DNA of 64,000 nucleotides from positions 1 to 64,000 of the forward strand of contig DUMB01000080.1 in NCBI GenBank assembly GCA_012840085.1, given 5' to 3'. This DNA comes from Clostridiaceae bacterium (GTDB lineage Bacteria; Bacillota; Clostridia; Acetivibrionales; DUMB01). The position numbers were made by a program, and so were the translations under genes. The notes beneath the pieces were generated by a model. That model did no database searches. It had not been told where the DNA came from and saw nothing but the letters and a program-made list of their open reading frames with translations. Below, in pieces: positions 52,245 through 62,133 of the stretch; the first letter of the stretch is position 1; each line of letters opens with the position of its first letter.

Positions 52245-54359
52245 CTATTTCACGAGGCTTATAGCCAATACATGCATATGTGTATTATTGGGCAGACGTA
52301 TGCTGGTAACGGTCTTTCCGCTGGCAGGTGTCAGATAATATGCATAAATATAGTTTGTCTGCGGCGAGTCAGATGTCTGGCTATGCCTGTGAGCCATTGT
52401 CTGGACTATTTTCTGCCCTGAGCTTCCGGTACACCAGTCTCTCATCGTTACACTTACATTGGTGTAGGTACCGTCCGAATAGTTTATTCTGAATGTCCCG
52501 GTTTTATCCCCGGCAGTAGCCGATCCTAAAATCCTTATTGAGATGTAACTATCCGGGGTTAAGGCAATAGTCTGGTTGCTGCAGTTGACAACATTGTTCT
52601 GTCCGTTTGCAAAAGGCCCCATTTGGTATTCAACATTTTCGAATACAGGTGCCGGATTTACCAGATCAGCTGAATAGGTATAACCACTGTCGTCATAGTT
52701 ACCGTCATTTCTTTTGGTATCGTAGCTAAATCCATCAGCGTTAAAGTATGAGCTAAGATCTACTTTTGTAAATGCAGGCTGCTGAACAGTTCCCTCATAC
52801 TCATGGGCGCCTCTGTCAGGTGAACCGTTATACAAAGGATTACCCCAGTAGTCTTTACCTCCGTTGTTTGAAATGATCATACCCGTATTGATACATGGTG
52901 AATTTGGCTTAAGTTTATACCCATCTACCGTCGTTCGTCCGTTTCCGCCGCTTCCCGGGTTTACAAGCATAGGATCTGATGTTATCTTGTTTGCATCATT
53001 TGGAGTTGTTGCAAAGTTTCCATAAAATACGTTGTTACTCCATGTGAAATTACCATAGGGATTATATCCTGTGCCCATGCTTCCACCCATGTTGTAGAAT
53101 ATATTGTTGTAGAAAGCAGCAGTACCTTTCTTCGAATCAGTATCAGGTCTAAACATTGGCACCGTCAGTCCTGATTTAATATATATAGTGTTGTTGTAAA
53201 TCTTGGTGTTATAGCTGGCAGCCCTGTGGTCGAACAGTCCTGTTCTGTCATTCTGGCTGATGTTGTACCTGCAAACTGAGTCAAAGACCTTGCAGGAGCT
53301 GAGGCTGCACACCAGGAAAAACCCGCCGTTATTGTCGTGACTGTAATTGTACTGGAATATGCATCTGCGGCAAGCCCCATCGTTGTCGAAAGATTGGCCG
53401 TCAGCCGTTCCATTCGTGTTCATGACTTCATTATACTGGTATATACAGTCTTGTGATGACCAGGTTGAGCAGGCTACACCAGCTACATTGGCAGGTACAT
53501 TGCACTGGGTATTGTCAAGTATGTTGTATTCCACGATTGCTCCATCACATGAACACAGGCATGTTCCTGTCCCGGGAATGTCAACAGCATAATTGTTGCG
53601 CACCACTACATTTGTGGAATTGAACATTGCTCCTGCTCCGCCGGACATGCCCAGTTCAGAATCATTATACCAGGGCGAATCGAAGAAATAGAACATATTC
53701 CTGTCTGTATTTCTGAAGGTGCAGTTTTCTATCCTTACATCATTGAACCTGGTAGGCACTGTGTTTCCGAATATGCGTCCCACAATAGCTCCTGTAAAGG
53801 ACCCTGCGCTTTCATGGGAACCGGGCGAATAGTTGGGAGCCTTGCTCCTGATATCATGAAAATACACGTTTTGCACATAAATATGGTTCAGTGTACCTGC
53901 ATCAGTTGCAGTAATATAGAGCCCTATTCTCAATGCATCAGTGCTGGCAGTATTCATTATTTCTATATTCCGGATTTCCCAATATTGCTGGTTATGAAGT
54001 CTCATTGTGTAACTTGCTCCTGCGCCGTCTATAATCGGGTCAGCCCCGGTTCCGTATTTCGTTATAACAATTGGATTGCCGCTGCTTCCGGACCCTTTGG
54101 GCAACAACTGTCCTGTCCATGAGCCTCCTGCTTTGAACTTAATCTGGTCCCCAGGTTGGAAAGTCATGCTGTTCACCTTTGATAGTGTCTTCCAGGGCGT
54201 GCTTTCACTTGTTCCATTGTTATTGTCGTTGCCGTTTACTGAGTCGACATAGTAAACCGTGCCAGCTGCATGAACTTTAACAGGAGTAAACACGCTTACA
54301 CTCAGAAACGTCGTTAGAATGACAACTATGGTTGCAAGTGTCCTCATGTGACTTTTCAT
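52245..54359 (-). CDS. Secreted right-handed parallel beta-helix protein (polysaccharide-active candidate)
   Basis: Signal peptide MKSHMRTLATIVVILTTFLSVSVFTPVKVHAAG; YYVDSVNGNDNNNGTSESTPWKTLSKVNSMTFQPGDQIKFKAG; Asn-rich beta-helix rungs. Confidence 0.85.
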   Translation of the reverse strand: MKSHMRTLATIVVILTTFLSVSVFTPVKVHAAGTVYYVDSVNGNDNNNGTSESTPWKTLSKVNSMTFQPGDQIKFKAGGSWTGQLLPKGSGSSGNPIVITKYGTGADPIIDGAGASYTMRLHNQQYWEIRNIEIMNTASTDALRIGLYITATDAGTLNHIYVQNVYFHDIRSKAPNYSPGSHESAGSFTGAIVGRIFGNTVPTRFNDVRIENCTFRNTDRNMFYFFDSPWYNDSELGMSGGAGAMFNSTNVVVRNNYAVDIPGTGTCLCSCDGAIVEYNILDNTQCNVPANVAGVACSTWSSQDCIYQYNEVMNTNGTADGQSFDNDGACRRCIFQYNYSHDNNGGFFLVCSLSSCKVFDSVCRYNISQNDRTGLFDHRAASYNTKIYNNTIYIKSGLTVPMFRPDTDSKKGTAAFYNNIFYNMGGSMGTGYNPYGNFTWSNNVFYGNFATTPNDANKITSDPMLVNPGSGGNGRTTVDGYKLKPNSPCINTGMIISNNGGKDYWGNPLYNGSPDRGAHEYEGTVQQPAFTKVDLSSYFNADGFSYDTKRNDGNYDDSGYTYSADLVNPAPVFENVEYQMGPFANGQNNVVNCSNQTIALTPDSYISIRILGSATAGDKTGTFRINYSDGTYTNVSVTMRDWCTGSSGQKIVQTMAHRHSQTSDSPQTNYIYAYYLTPASGKTVTSIRLPNNTHMHVLAISLVK

Positions 54360-54637
54360 CTATACCGCCTCCTTTTTATTTGCTTTTGTATGTTAATCTT
54401 ATTAATTCTGAGAATATGAAACAAAAAGTGCCGGATAAAACTACCCTCCTTTCTTTGACAGATTGCGGCAAGAACCCGAAAGCATTTTGCATTCCAGGTT
54501 CCTGCCTTAACATCTCAACATCTTCCGGAGTCCCTGTTGTTCCATATATCCCAAAAATAATAAGTTATTTTTAAGCTTGTACATTTATGGCTTATGTCTC
54601 ATCAGCATTAGCCTGACCTGATACATTGAACCTTTTT

Positions 54638-54830
54638 CCGACAGTGTGAAATAAATTTTCAGACGGTATAATGTAATTTTTTCAGACGGTTTAGTGTAAA
54701 CTATCCCAGACAGTATTAAGTCTCTTGAACTTTTGCACTATCACCTTAAACTTTCGGTTTTAACCTTCAACTTTAGACTTTTAACCTATGACTTTAGTCC
54801 TCTAGACTTTGGCTTTATACTTTCAGCTTT
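54638..54830. repeat. Two adjacent degenerate arrays (~23-bp CAGACGGTATAATGTAATTTTTT unit, then ~21-bp CTTCAACTTTAGACTTTTAAC unit)
   Basis: CCGACAGTGTG... / CAGACGGTATAATG... / CAGACGGTTTAGTG... / CAGACAGTATTAAG...; CTTAAACTTTCGGTTTTAAC / CTTCAACTTTAGACTTTTAAC / CTATGACTTTAGTCCTCTAGA. Confidence 0.8.
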
Positions 54831-54874
54831 TATGCTATAGCCCTTCAGTTATTTAATTACTCCCGCAATGCAAA

Positions 54875-57046
54875 TTATATCTCCAGCCACTTATATCCCA
54901 TAGGCTGCAAATCCAATTCAATTATCTTCTCCCCATACCTTATAACGCTTGTTCTCTGGGGTTCCAACGTGTTGTTTATCACCACAAAACGCCCGGCCTC
55001 AGGATAGACAGCACATTCAGTGTTTGAATTGTCGCAGTACCAATCGAACATCTCCGATTCCTTTGAAGCAGCCCAATATATAGCCCTCATCAATAACCGT
55101 GCATTTTCAATGTTGTAAGGCAAACCTGCCAAATATACCGCTCTTCCTTTTACAAAATTGTTGGCAGAAAGAGCAATGCTGTTGTTTTGAATATTTAGCA
55201 CCTTTAAATTGTCAGAATACTTGTAGATGGAATCAATTCCCTCGCCATGGTCAATATTGCCTTTAACATCATCTATTATAAAGTGCTTCTTCTCCGGCAC
55301 AACTTTCGGCTTGTTATGGCTCATGGTAAAGCCAGTCTCTTTTTGCACTCCAAGGATGTCAGCTAACTGGAAAAATGAACCGTTATATTCAAACGCCGTT
55401 GGCTCACCAACACCTATAAAACCTCCGCCATTGGCGACCCATTCCCGTATGGTTGTCTGAATCTTTACGTCACTCCAGTACTCCCCTCCGGACCACGAGG
55501 TTCCTGCATCGCCCACACTGATAATTACTCCTGTTTCCTTCGGTATTCCACTTTCTTTTATATCATTAAAGCTAATGAACTCTACTTCAAAGGGAAGTCC
55601 TGCAAGTGCTTCGAATACACCCAGATAGGAATAGCATTTCTGATTCCAGAGAGAATGAGCAATCTGATGTGTCATCCAGGATCTGATTTTTCCCCACGTA
55701 TTCAGGACAGCAACTTTGAAAGATGCGCTGTAAGGCTTTGTCCCCCGGGACATGGTATGGATATCTCTAAATTCCTGACATATTTGCGCAACACGTTCAA
55801 TAAAATCAGGAAAACGCCAGGCAAGGCTCAAATAGCCACCGTATCCCATTCTATCTGCAGGTTTTCTCAGCAGTGCCCGCCTTGACTTAAGCCACACCTT
55901 AAGAAGTTCTCCCACCGGGTCTCCTCCATCGCAAAAAATATCCGGGAAGAAATAAGGATAAAACCTTACCTCCGTAGCTTTAACAGGTATATCCGTAATC
56001 ATCCTGGTTGTAACTCCGTCGCCGGCGGCTCCTACTACTGCATCAAGGCCAATTCTGTTAAAATATTTTCCGTATGGCTCCGTACCTGCCCAGTGGTCCC
56101 CGAGAAACATTACAGCTTTCTTTCCGGCTCTATGAACTCTTTCCACACATTCCGCTGCAAGCTCTGCTATAAACCGCTGGTTAAAGTCCATCCAGTCAAG
56201 ATATTTTTTTGTAGGGTTCCTGAAAGGTGTATTATAATAACCCATGTCAACAAAATCTTCAGGCCTTAACCTGTATCCGTATTCTTTCTCAAACTGTTCT
56301 ATCGCATAGGGACTGACACAGCTCAAATAACCAAACCAGTCAACCTGTCTTTCCTTTCCCTCATTATCATATATCAGGTCAAAGTTGTAAAAAAACGTCG
56401 TAAACCTCACAATACTTGTGTTTGGGTGTTCCTGCAGCCATCTGTCAAGTGTTTCAAGCAAATGTGCCCTTGCCTTAGGATGCCTGGGATCAACCGGCAG
56501 CCTGTGTTCCGTCTGCCAGTTGTTCGTTTTATGATTATACATTGATACAGGTTCCCAAATTTGATATGCCAGGAAGGATACAGTATATCTGTGCCATTTT
56601 TTTGCTTTCCTTATGATTACAACTTTCTTTTCCCTGTCAAAACTCCAATGTTCCGGATCAACAACTTCTCCCGTAGTCCTGTCAATTACTTCCCACCATT
56701 TTTTCGGGTCATGGAAAGTATCCAATTCAAACTGTTCCGAATAATAATGTTCTATTGGATTTATTTCCAGAACATCACTTACAGCCGTACAGCAGTCAGA
56801 CATCAGATAAATCTGCTGAAGGCAGTCTCTGTTTGCTTTAGCCCACTCGTTGTCCTCCCTGATCAGACAAAGGGTGGAATATACTTCAAAGCCCATCTTC
56901 ATTATTTCCTCGGACATTTCGGTTCCATCACTGTCGCGTACAGCATCTATTCCCCATTTTGATGCAAGTTCCAGCACCTCTTTCTCCATGCCCTTCTCCA
57001 CAGGAAGAGTAACTCTTCCGGAAGATATAGGAGTTCCTGATGTCAC
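54875..57046 (-). CDS. GH112 phosphorylase (1,3-beta-galactosyl-N-acetylhexosamine / galactosyl-rhamnose phosphorylase family)
   Basis: GRVTLPVEKGMEKEVLELASKWGIDAVRDSDGTEMSEEI...VRFTTFFYNFDLIYD...AVMFLGDHWAGTEPYGKYFNRIGLDAVVGAAGDGVTTRMI. Confidence 0.93.
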   Translation of the reverse strand: MTSGTPISSGRVTLPVEKGMEKEVLELASKWGIDAVRDSDGTEMSEEIMKMGFEVYSTLCLIREDNEWAKANRDCLQQIYLMSDCCTAVSDVLEINPIEHYYSEQFELDTFHDPKKWWEVIDRTTGEVVDPEHWSFDREKKVVIIRKAKKWHRYTVSFLAYQIWEPVSMYNHKTNNWQTEHRLPVDPRHPKARAHLLETLDRWLQEHPNTSIVRFTTFFYNFDLIYDNEGKERQVDWFGYLSCVSPYAIEQFEKEYGYRLRPEDFVDMGYYNTPFRNPTKKYLDWMDFNQRFIAELAAECVERVHRAGKKAVMFLGDHWAGTEPYGKYFNRIGLDAVVGAAGDGVTTRMITDIPVKATEVRFYPYFFPDIFCDGGDPVGELLKVWLKSRRALLRKPADRMGYGGYLSLAWRFPDFIERVAQICQEFRDIHTMSRGTKPYSASFKVAVLNTWGKIRSWMTHQIAHSLWNQKCYSYLGVFEALAGLPFEVEFISFNDIKESGIPKETGVIISVGDAGTSWSGGEYWSDVKIQTTIREWVANGGGFIGVGEPTAFEYNGSFFQLADILGVQKETGFTMSHNKPKVVPEKKHFIIDDVKGNIDHGEGIDSIYKYSDNLKVLNIQNNSIALSANNFVKGRAVYLAGLPYNIENARLLMRAIYWAASKESEMFDWYCDNSNTECAVYPEAGRFVVINNTLEPQRTSVIRYGEKIIELDLQPMGYKWLEI

Positions 57047-57900
57047 CCCTTAATCCCTCCCATCTGCATACCGCTGGTCAGTTTTCTCTGTGTCAGAGAA
57101 TATATAACAACAGTTGGAACAAGCACAATTACAAGCCCTGCAAACAGTGCACCCCAATCGGTGGCATAACGTTGAATTTCCATCAGGTTCGCAAGACCTA
57201 TGGGCAGAGTCTTTTTCTCTTCACTGGAAAGAAGTGTTAAAGCCAGCGGGAACTCATTCCAGAATGAAAAGAAACCGAATATTGTTATGGTAATTATCCC
57301 TGGCTTTGCCAGAGGGACAATAATTTTTATCAATGTCCCCAAATGTCCGCACCCGTCTATCATTGCCGAATCCTCATACTCTCTTGGTATCGTCTTCATA
57401 TAGCTGGTTAACAGGTATATTGAGAATGGCAGCTGCAAAACAGCATATACCACAGAAATCCAAAACCTGTTATCATCCATATTCAGACTGCTCATCATGA
57501 GGTAAAGAGGTATGACGATAAATATTGATTGAATAAAAATACCGCACATATATATATTGTTAATCAGGTTGTTGAGCCTGAATTTATATCTTCCCAGAAC
57601 ATAGGAGGAGCTTACTGACAGAAACAGCAATATTATAATAGACAGAACTGTGACTAAAACGGAATTGACTGAGTAGTAACCTATTTTTGCTTTGGTAAAT
57701 GCATTTATATAATTTATCAGATTAAGCCCTTTCGGAAGATACCATGGATTTTCAAGAATTTCAGTGTTTGTCTTAAAGGAGGTAAACACATTCCATAAGA
57801 GCGGATATACTACTACAATAGTGTTTATGATTAATATTAAATAAATAATTATGCTTACAACTATATCTGTGCCCCTTATTTTGCTCCTCATAGTTATCAC
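57043..57900 (-). CDS. Carbohydrate ABC transporter permease (MalG type, CUT1)
   Basis: EYEDSAMIDGCGHLGTLIKIIVPLAKPGIITITIFGFFSFWNEFPLAL (EAA loop). Confidence 0.95.
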   Translation of the reverse strand: MITMRSKIRGTDIVVSIIIYLILIINTIVVVYPLLWNVFTSFKTNTEILENPWYLPKGLNLINYINAFTKAKIGYYSVNSVLVTVLSIIILLFLSVSSSYVLGRYKFRLNNLINNIYMCGIFIQSIFIVIPLYLMMSSLNMDDNRFWISVVYAVLQLPFSIYLLTSYMKTIPREYEDSAMIDGCGHLGTLIKIIVPLAKPGIITITIFGFFSFWNEFPLALTLLSSEEKKTLPIGLANLMEIQRYATDWGALFAGLVIVLVPTVVIYSLTQRKLTSGMQMGGIKG

Positions 57901-57903
57901 CTC

Positions 57904-58788
57904 TTAAATTTCTACTGTCTGCTCACCTGTCAGCCGGTTGCTGATCACTGAGAGGATTATTGAGATAATAAACACCACTACTACTACTGCCATGGCATAA
58001 CCCATGTTCGCATTAACAGCATGATTGTACATGAAAGTTAACAGCACCTCTGAATCCCTGTCGGGTCCTCCGTTTGTCATTACTTTCACTATTGTGAAAC
58101 TGTTTGTTATGACTCCATTTATTATAAATATTATCGTAGTTCTGATAATCCCCCACAGCAGCGGTACGGTTATCCGCCAAAATTGCTGGAAGCTGCTCGC
58201 CCCGTCTATTTCTGCCGCTTCGTATATATCTCTTGATATACTATCAATTCCTGCCATATACATAACCATATAATATCCTGCCGCCTGCCATATCATTGTA
58301 ATTGCCAAAGCCCACATTACCGTATATTTGTTGCCTAACAGAGGCAATTCAAGTTCCATTCCGAATATACCTAAAAATGAGTCCACAATTCCCATTGTCG
58401 GATGGTATATAAAGGACCAGAGAATAGAGATTACAACAAAGGACAAGATACTGGGAAAGAAAAATACAGTTCTGAAAAAATTACTGTACTTAATCTTTCC
58501 TGAAGTCAGCAGAGCCGCAAAAAACAGTGCTATTAAAAGTGTAGGAGCAATTGTTGTTGCTGCAAGAAAACCTGTATTTTTTAGTGCTATATAAAAAACT
58601 TCATCATTGATCATTGTCTTAAAGTTCTCCAGCCCTATAAATACTGCCTTATTTCCCAAGCCTGAATCCTGGTATAAAGAAGTCTTAAAAACATTTATAG
58701 CCGGATAAACGATAAATAATGAAAACAACAACAGCGAAGGCAGGATACAAAAGGCAATAAATACATTTCTTCTTATACTTTTTTTCAT
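57904..58788 (-). CDS. Carbohydrate ABC transporter permease (MalF type, CUT1)
   Basis: DIYEAAEIDGASSFQQFWRITVPLLWGIIRTTIIF EAA loop; six TM segments. Confidence 0.95.
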   Translation of the reverse strand: MKKSIRRNVFIAFCILPSLLLFSLFIVYPAINVFKTSLYQDSGLGNKAVFIGLENFKTMINDEVFYIALKNTGFLAATTIAPTLLIALFFAALLTSGKIKYSNFFRTVFFFPSILSFVVISILWSFIYHPTMGIVDSFLGIFGMELELPLLGNKYTVMWALAITMIWQAAGYYMVMYMAGIDSISRDIYEAAEIDGASSFQQFWRITVPLLWGIIRTTIIFIINGVITNSFTIVKVMTNGGPDRDSEVLLTFMYNHAVNANMGYAMAVVVVVFIISIILSVISNRLTGEQTVEI

Positions 58789-58871
58789 TTTGCGCTCACA
58801 TCCAGTCTGATAGAAGAGTGATGGCCACCGGAGAAGCTCAGGGCCTCTCCGGTACAATTCATATCCCTGAA

Positions 58872-60323
58872 TCAGTTACCCTGTGCTGCCAATTCTTCTC
58901 TTACCTGTTTATATATTTTTTCCATTTTTTCTGCATATTCTTCTACAGTCATCTGCCTGTTCATTATACTGGAGAACGGCTTGTAAACCTCATCGCTTAT
59001 GTTAATCTTGCTGCCGCTTGCTACCGGTTTGAAAGATCCTACAACAGGCTGCATTCCGCTTTCAACTGCCTTGTAGCAGTTGTATGCTGAAGGTGTGATG
59101 TAATCTTTTACAGCATCAACAGCACCCTTTACAGCCAACACAGCTTTTGCCTTCTCACCATTTAACCTGATTCCTTCATCGGTGTAAACAAATTTCAGGA
59201 ATTCCTTTGCCAGTTCAGGATTTTTGGCTTTAGCCGGAATGTACATCTGTTCAATACCTACCAGTGCAACTACAGGATCTCCTTCTTTAAAAGCAGGAAC
59301 ACCTGCAAATCCAAACTCAAAGCCTTCTTCTCTCGGAGCATCCTTCATTTCACCTTCGAACCAGCTGCCGTTTACGCAGAACATCGCCTTGCCCTGCATG
59401 AATTCCGTCTGGGCCTGAGTATGGTTAAGTGCTACGGTTCCTTTCATAAGCGCATTATCCGTTGTTGCAATCTTTTTGAATATTTCCAGGGTCATCTTTG
59501 CGGCCTCTGAACTCCAGAAACCTTCCCCATATCCAAGGAATGCATCAACTGCATCCTGTCCGCCTGCGGAATACAACGCAGGTATCATAATTTCTTCAAG
59601 ATAACCCGGATAAATTCCCTGGTATGTAAACAGGGCTCTTCCGTCTTTTTTCGCCGCCTCATTCAGTGCAAAGAATTCATCCCATGTCTTTGGAGGTTTA
59701 TAGCCCTTTTCATCGAAATAGTTTTTGTTGTACCATAAGCCCATTACACCATAGTTGTAAGGAGCACCGTATATCTTTCCGTCACCGTACGGAGTACAGA
59801 ACACAGTCTCCAAAAATCCCGGAAGTATCAGGTCCTTAATAGGTACATCCTTATCAAGCGCCTTGCTGTTAAATACATCTGTGAGTTCCATCAGAGCATT
59901 ATCTTTAATTAGCCCTTTAATAACACCTGACGGGTCGTCAACGTTGAGATAAATGAAGTCAGGCAGATTTCCTGCCACCACTTTGGGCTTTATCATATCA
60001 CCCAATTTGGGATTGGCAGTAATGTTTATCTTAGTACCAGGATACTTTTCCATAAATTTTTCTGCCAGGGCATCCCAGAATTCCCTTCCATATGCGCCCT
60101 GGAAAATTGCAATATCCAGTTCTTTATTTTCAAATTCTTTTGCGTCAGATTCCTTTTCAGGCTGCACATCAGTTTTTTGCTCTTCAACTTGTTTCGTGTC
60201 TTCTGCTGTGTTCGTATCTTCAGAAGAAGGCTGTTCCTTCTTGCCGGCGCATCCTGCGAACAGAGAAACTGCCAATGTCAACATGCACATAAGTGCAATA
60301 ATTCGTATGATTTTTGACTTCAT
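58872..60323 (-). CDS. Extracellular carbohydrate-binding lipoprotein (ABC transporter SBP)
   Basis: Lipobox LAVSLFAGCAGKKEQ; NKNYFDEKGYKPPKTWDEFFALNEAAKKDG; FCVNGSWFEGEMK. Confidence 0.95.
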   Translation of the reverse strand: MKSKIIRIIALMCMLTLAVSLFAGCAGKKEQPSSEDTNTAEDTKQVEEQKTDVQPEKESDAKEFENKELDIAIFQGAYGREFWDALAEKFMEKYPGTKINITANPKLGDMIKPKVVAGNLPDFIYLNVDDPSGVIKGLIKDNALMELTDVFNSKALDKDVPIKDLILPGFLETVFCTPYGDGKIYGAPYNYGVMGLWYNKNYFDEKGYKPPKTWDEFFALNEAAKKDGRALFTYQGIYPGYLEEIMIPALYSAGGQDAVDAFLGYGEGFWSSEAAKMTLEIFKKIATTDNALMKGTVALNHTQAQTEFMQGKAMFCVNGSWFEGEMKDAPREEGFEFGFAGVPAFKEGDPVVALVGIEQMYIPAKAKNPELAKEFLKFVYTDEGIRLNGEKAKAVLAVKGAVDAVKDYITPSAYNCYKAVESGMQPVVGSFKPVASGSKINISDEVYKPFSSIMNRQMTVEEYAEKMEKIYKQVREELAAQGN

Positions 60324-60525
60324 TTTTTGATTCCCCCTCAAATTGAATTTTCGTTCTGCTTTAATTCTAGTTTTGAACTCCGTCTTTTGGAATTAACAAT
60401 ACTTTGATAAATATAGATAATTTTTGTTGTTTTTTCGTGCAAAAAATATAGCAAAAAAAACAGAACATGGATTATTTTATCAATTTCAAAAATAAATCCA
60501 TGTTTCTCAGCATCTACGTTCATTA

Positions 60526-62133
60526 TCATATTTTTCTGACTTCCTTTGGTGTAATACCAAAATACTTTTTAAATAACCGGTTAAAGTAAAACTGGTCATC
60601 TATACCTACTGCAGCTGCAGCCTCCTTCACCAATATATCCCCGCTGGCCAGAAGTTCATATGCTTTAGTCATTTTTACTTCGTTTATGTATGAAACTATG
60701 CTTTTTCCGGTATTCTCCCTGAAGATTTTACAAAGATATGTTTCATTCAGGTTAACTATAGCCGCAATGTCACTCAAGGATATTTTTTCGCATGCATGTT
60801 TTTCAATAAACCTTACAGCATCGCGAATTTCCTTCCTCTGGTACTTGGCTGAAGCATCAATCCTGGCTGCAGCCTTTTTCACAATATCATCAATTATATT
60901 CAGCAGTTCACCATCTGAAGACGCTTTAAGAATTACGTCTTCATCGTCTATATATTCATCAAACACTTCATCTACGGCAAAACCGTCATTGATCAATTTC
61001 CTTTCTACTTCCCTCAGAGCTTTTTTAACACATTTTTTTAACCTATACTGGTTTAAACCTTTCTCTGCCGCCAGCAGAAAAACATTTTCCAAATCCTCGA
61101 TGACCGCTGTCAGCCTTAATTCCTTCAAATTAGCATATATCTTTTGCACTAACGATTTAAAAGCTTCCGAAACAACTTCCTCATTTTCAGAAATTCTAAA
61201 ATCCGCTTTCAGGGTTTGGCCTAAAAATTTGCTGTAAAAAAATATTGAAGAAACCTTAATGCATTTTAGCGATTCTTCCAGAAATGCCTTATAGTCTTCT
61301 GCGGTATCAGAGTAAATAACGCCTATCCTTAGATTATAGTAAACAGCGGCAAGTTCAAGCATTCTTTTTGCCAGCTTTTCAGACATATCACCATTAACCT
61401 TTTCAGATATGCCGCCATTATCCCTGTTATTATATGCTGCAGCTACATAAACCGTATTTGCGTCAATTTCTATAACTGAATACCAAATACTTGAAACCAG
61501 TACTTCTCCGGCAATATTTTTCACAACATCCGCTGTATAATTTGAATCTTCCGCAAGAATATTCTGTCCTTTCTCCTTCACGATTGCAAAAGCAGTGAGA
61601 AAATCATCCTTTTCAGACAACTGTAAACTTGCAAGTTTTGCTACAGCAGTGTCCAGATTGGTATTCTCATATAACAAAACATCTTTTAATACGGCATTCC
61701 TGATTGTGTCCGGGCTTAGTTCCCTGGAATTTGCATACTCGCTTTGTCCCCGCTTTTCTCTCAGTTTTGCCGTCATTTCTCCCAGTAGTCTTGAGAAATC
61801 TTCTGTTTTTACCGTTACCTTCAGTACATAATCATAAGCCCCAAGCCGCAAAGCATCTCTGACCAGATCGAAGTCGTTATAATTGCTCAGCACCAGAATC
61901 TCGCCGTCATATCCTTTTTCTTTCAGCCTTCTGATTAACTCGACACCGTCCATGGCCTGCATTTTAATATCTGTTATGATTATATCGGGGTTGAATTTTT
62001 CAACAATCTTTAGCGCCGCAATTCCATTACTGGCGGTACCACAGAGTTCCAACCCGTGCTCTTCCCAGTTTATCATGGATTTTATTGCCAGCCTGACAAT
62101 TTTTTCATCATCCACAATCAAGACCTTATACAT
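60526..62133 (-). CDS. YesN-type response regulator (receiver + AraC HTH)
   Basis: MYKVLIVDDEKIVRLAIKSMINWEEHGLELCGTASNG...DIIITDIKMQAMDGVEL; C-terminal YLCKIFRENTGKSIVSYINEVKMTKAYELL...YFNRLFKKYFGITPKEVRK. Confidence 0.96.
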   Translation of the reverse strand: MYKVLIVDDEKIVRLAIKSMINWEEHGLELCGTASNGIAALKIVEKFNPDIIITDIKMQAMDGVELIRRLKEKGYDGEILVLSNYNDFDLVRDALRLGAYDYVLKVTVKTEDFSRLLGEMTAKLREKRGQSEYANSRELSPDTIRNAVLKDVLLYENTNLDTAVAKLASLQLSEKDDFLTAFAIVKEKGQNILAEDSNYTADVVKNIAGEVLVSSIWYSVIEIDANTVYVAAAYNNRDNGGISEKVNGDMSEKLAKRMLELAAVYYNLRIGVIYSDTAEDYKAFLEESLKCIKVSSIFFYSKFLGQTLKADFRISENEEVVSEAFKSLVQKIYANLKELRLTAVIEDLENVFLLAAEKGLNQYRLKKCVKKALREVERKLINDGFAVDEVFDEYIDDEDVILKASSDGELLNIIDDIVKKAAARIDASAKYQRKEIRDAVRFIEKHACEKISLSDIAAIVNLNETYLCKIFRENTGKSIVSYINEVKMTKAYELLASGDILVKEAAAAVGIDDQFYFNRLFKKYFGITPKEVRKI

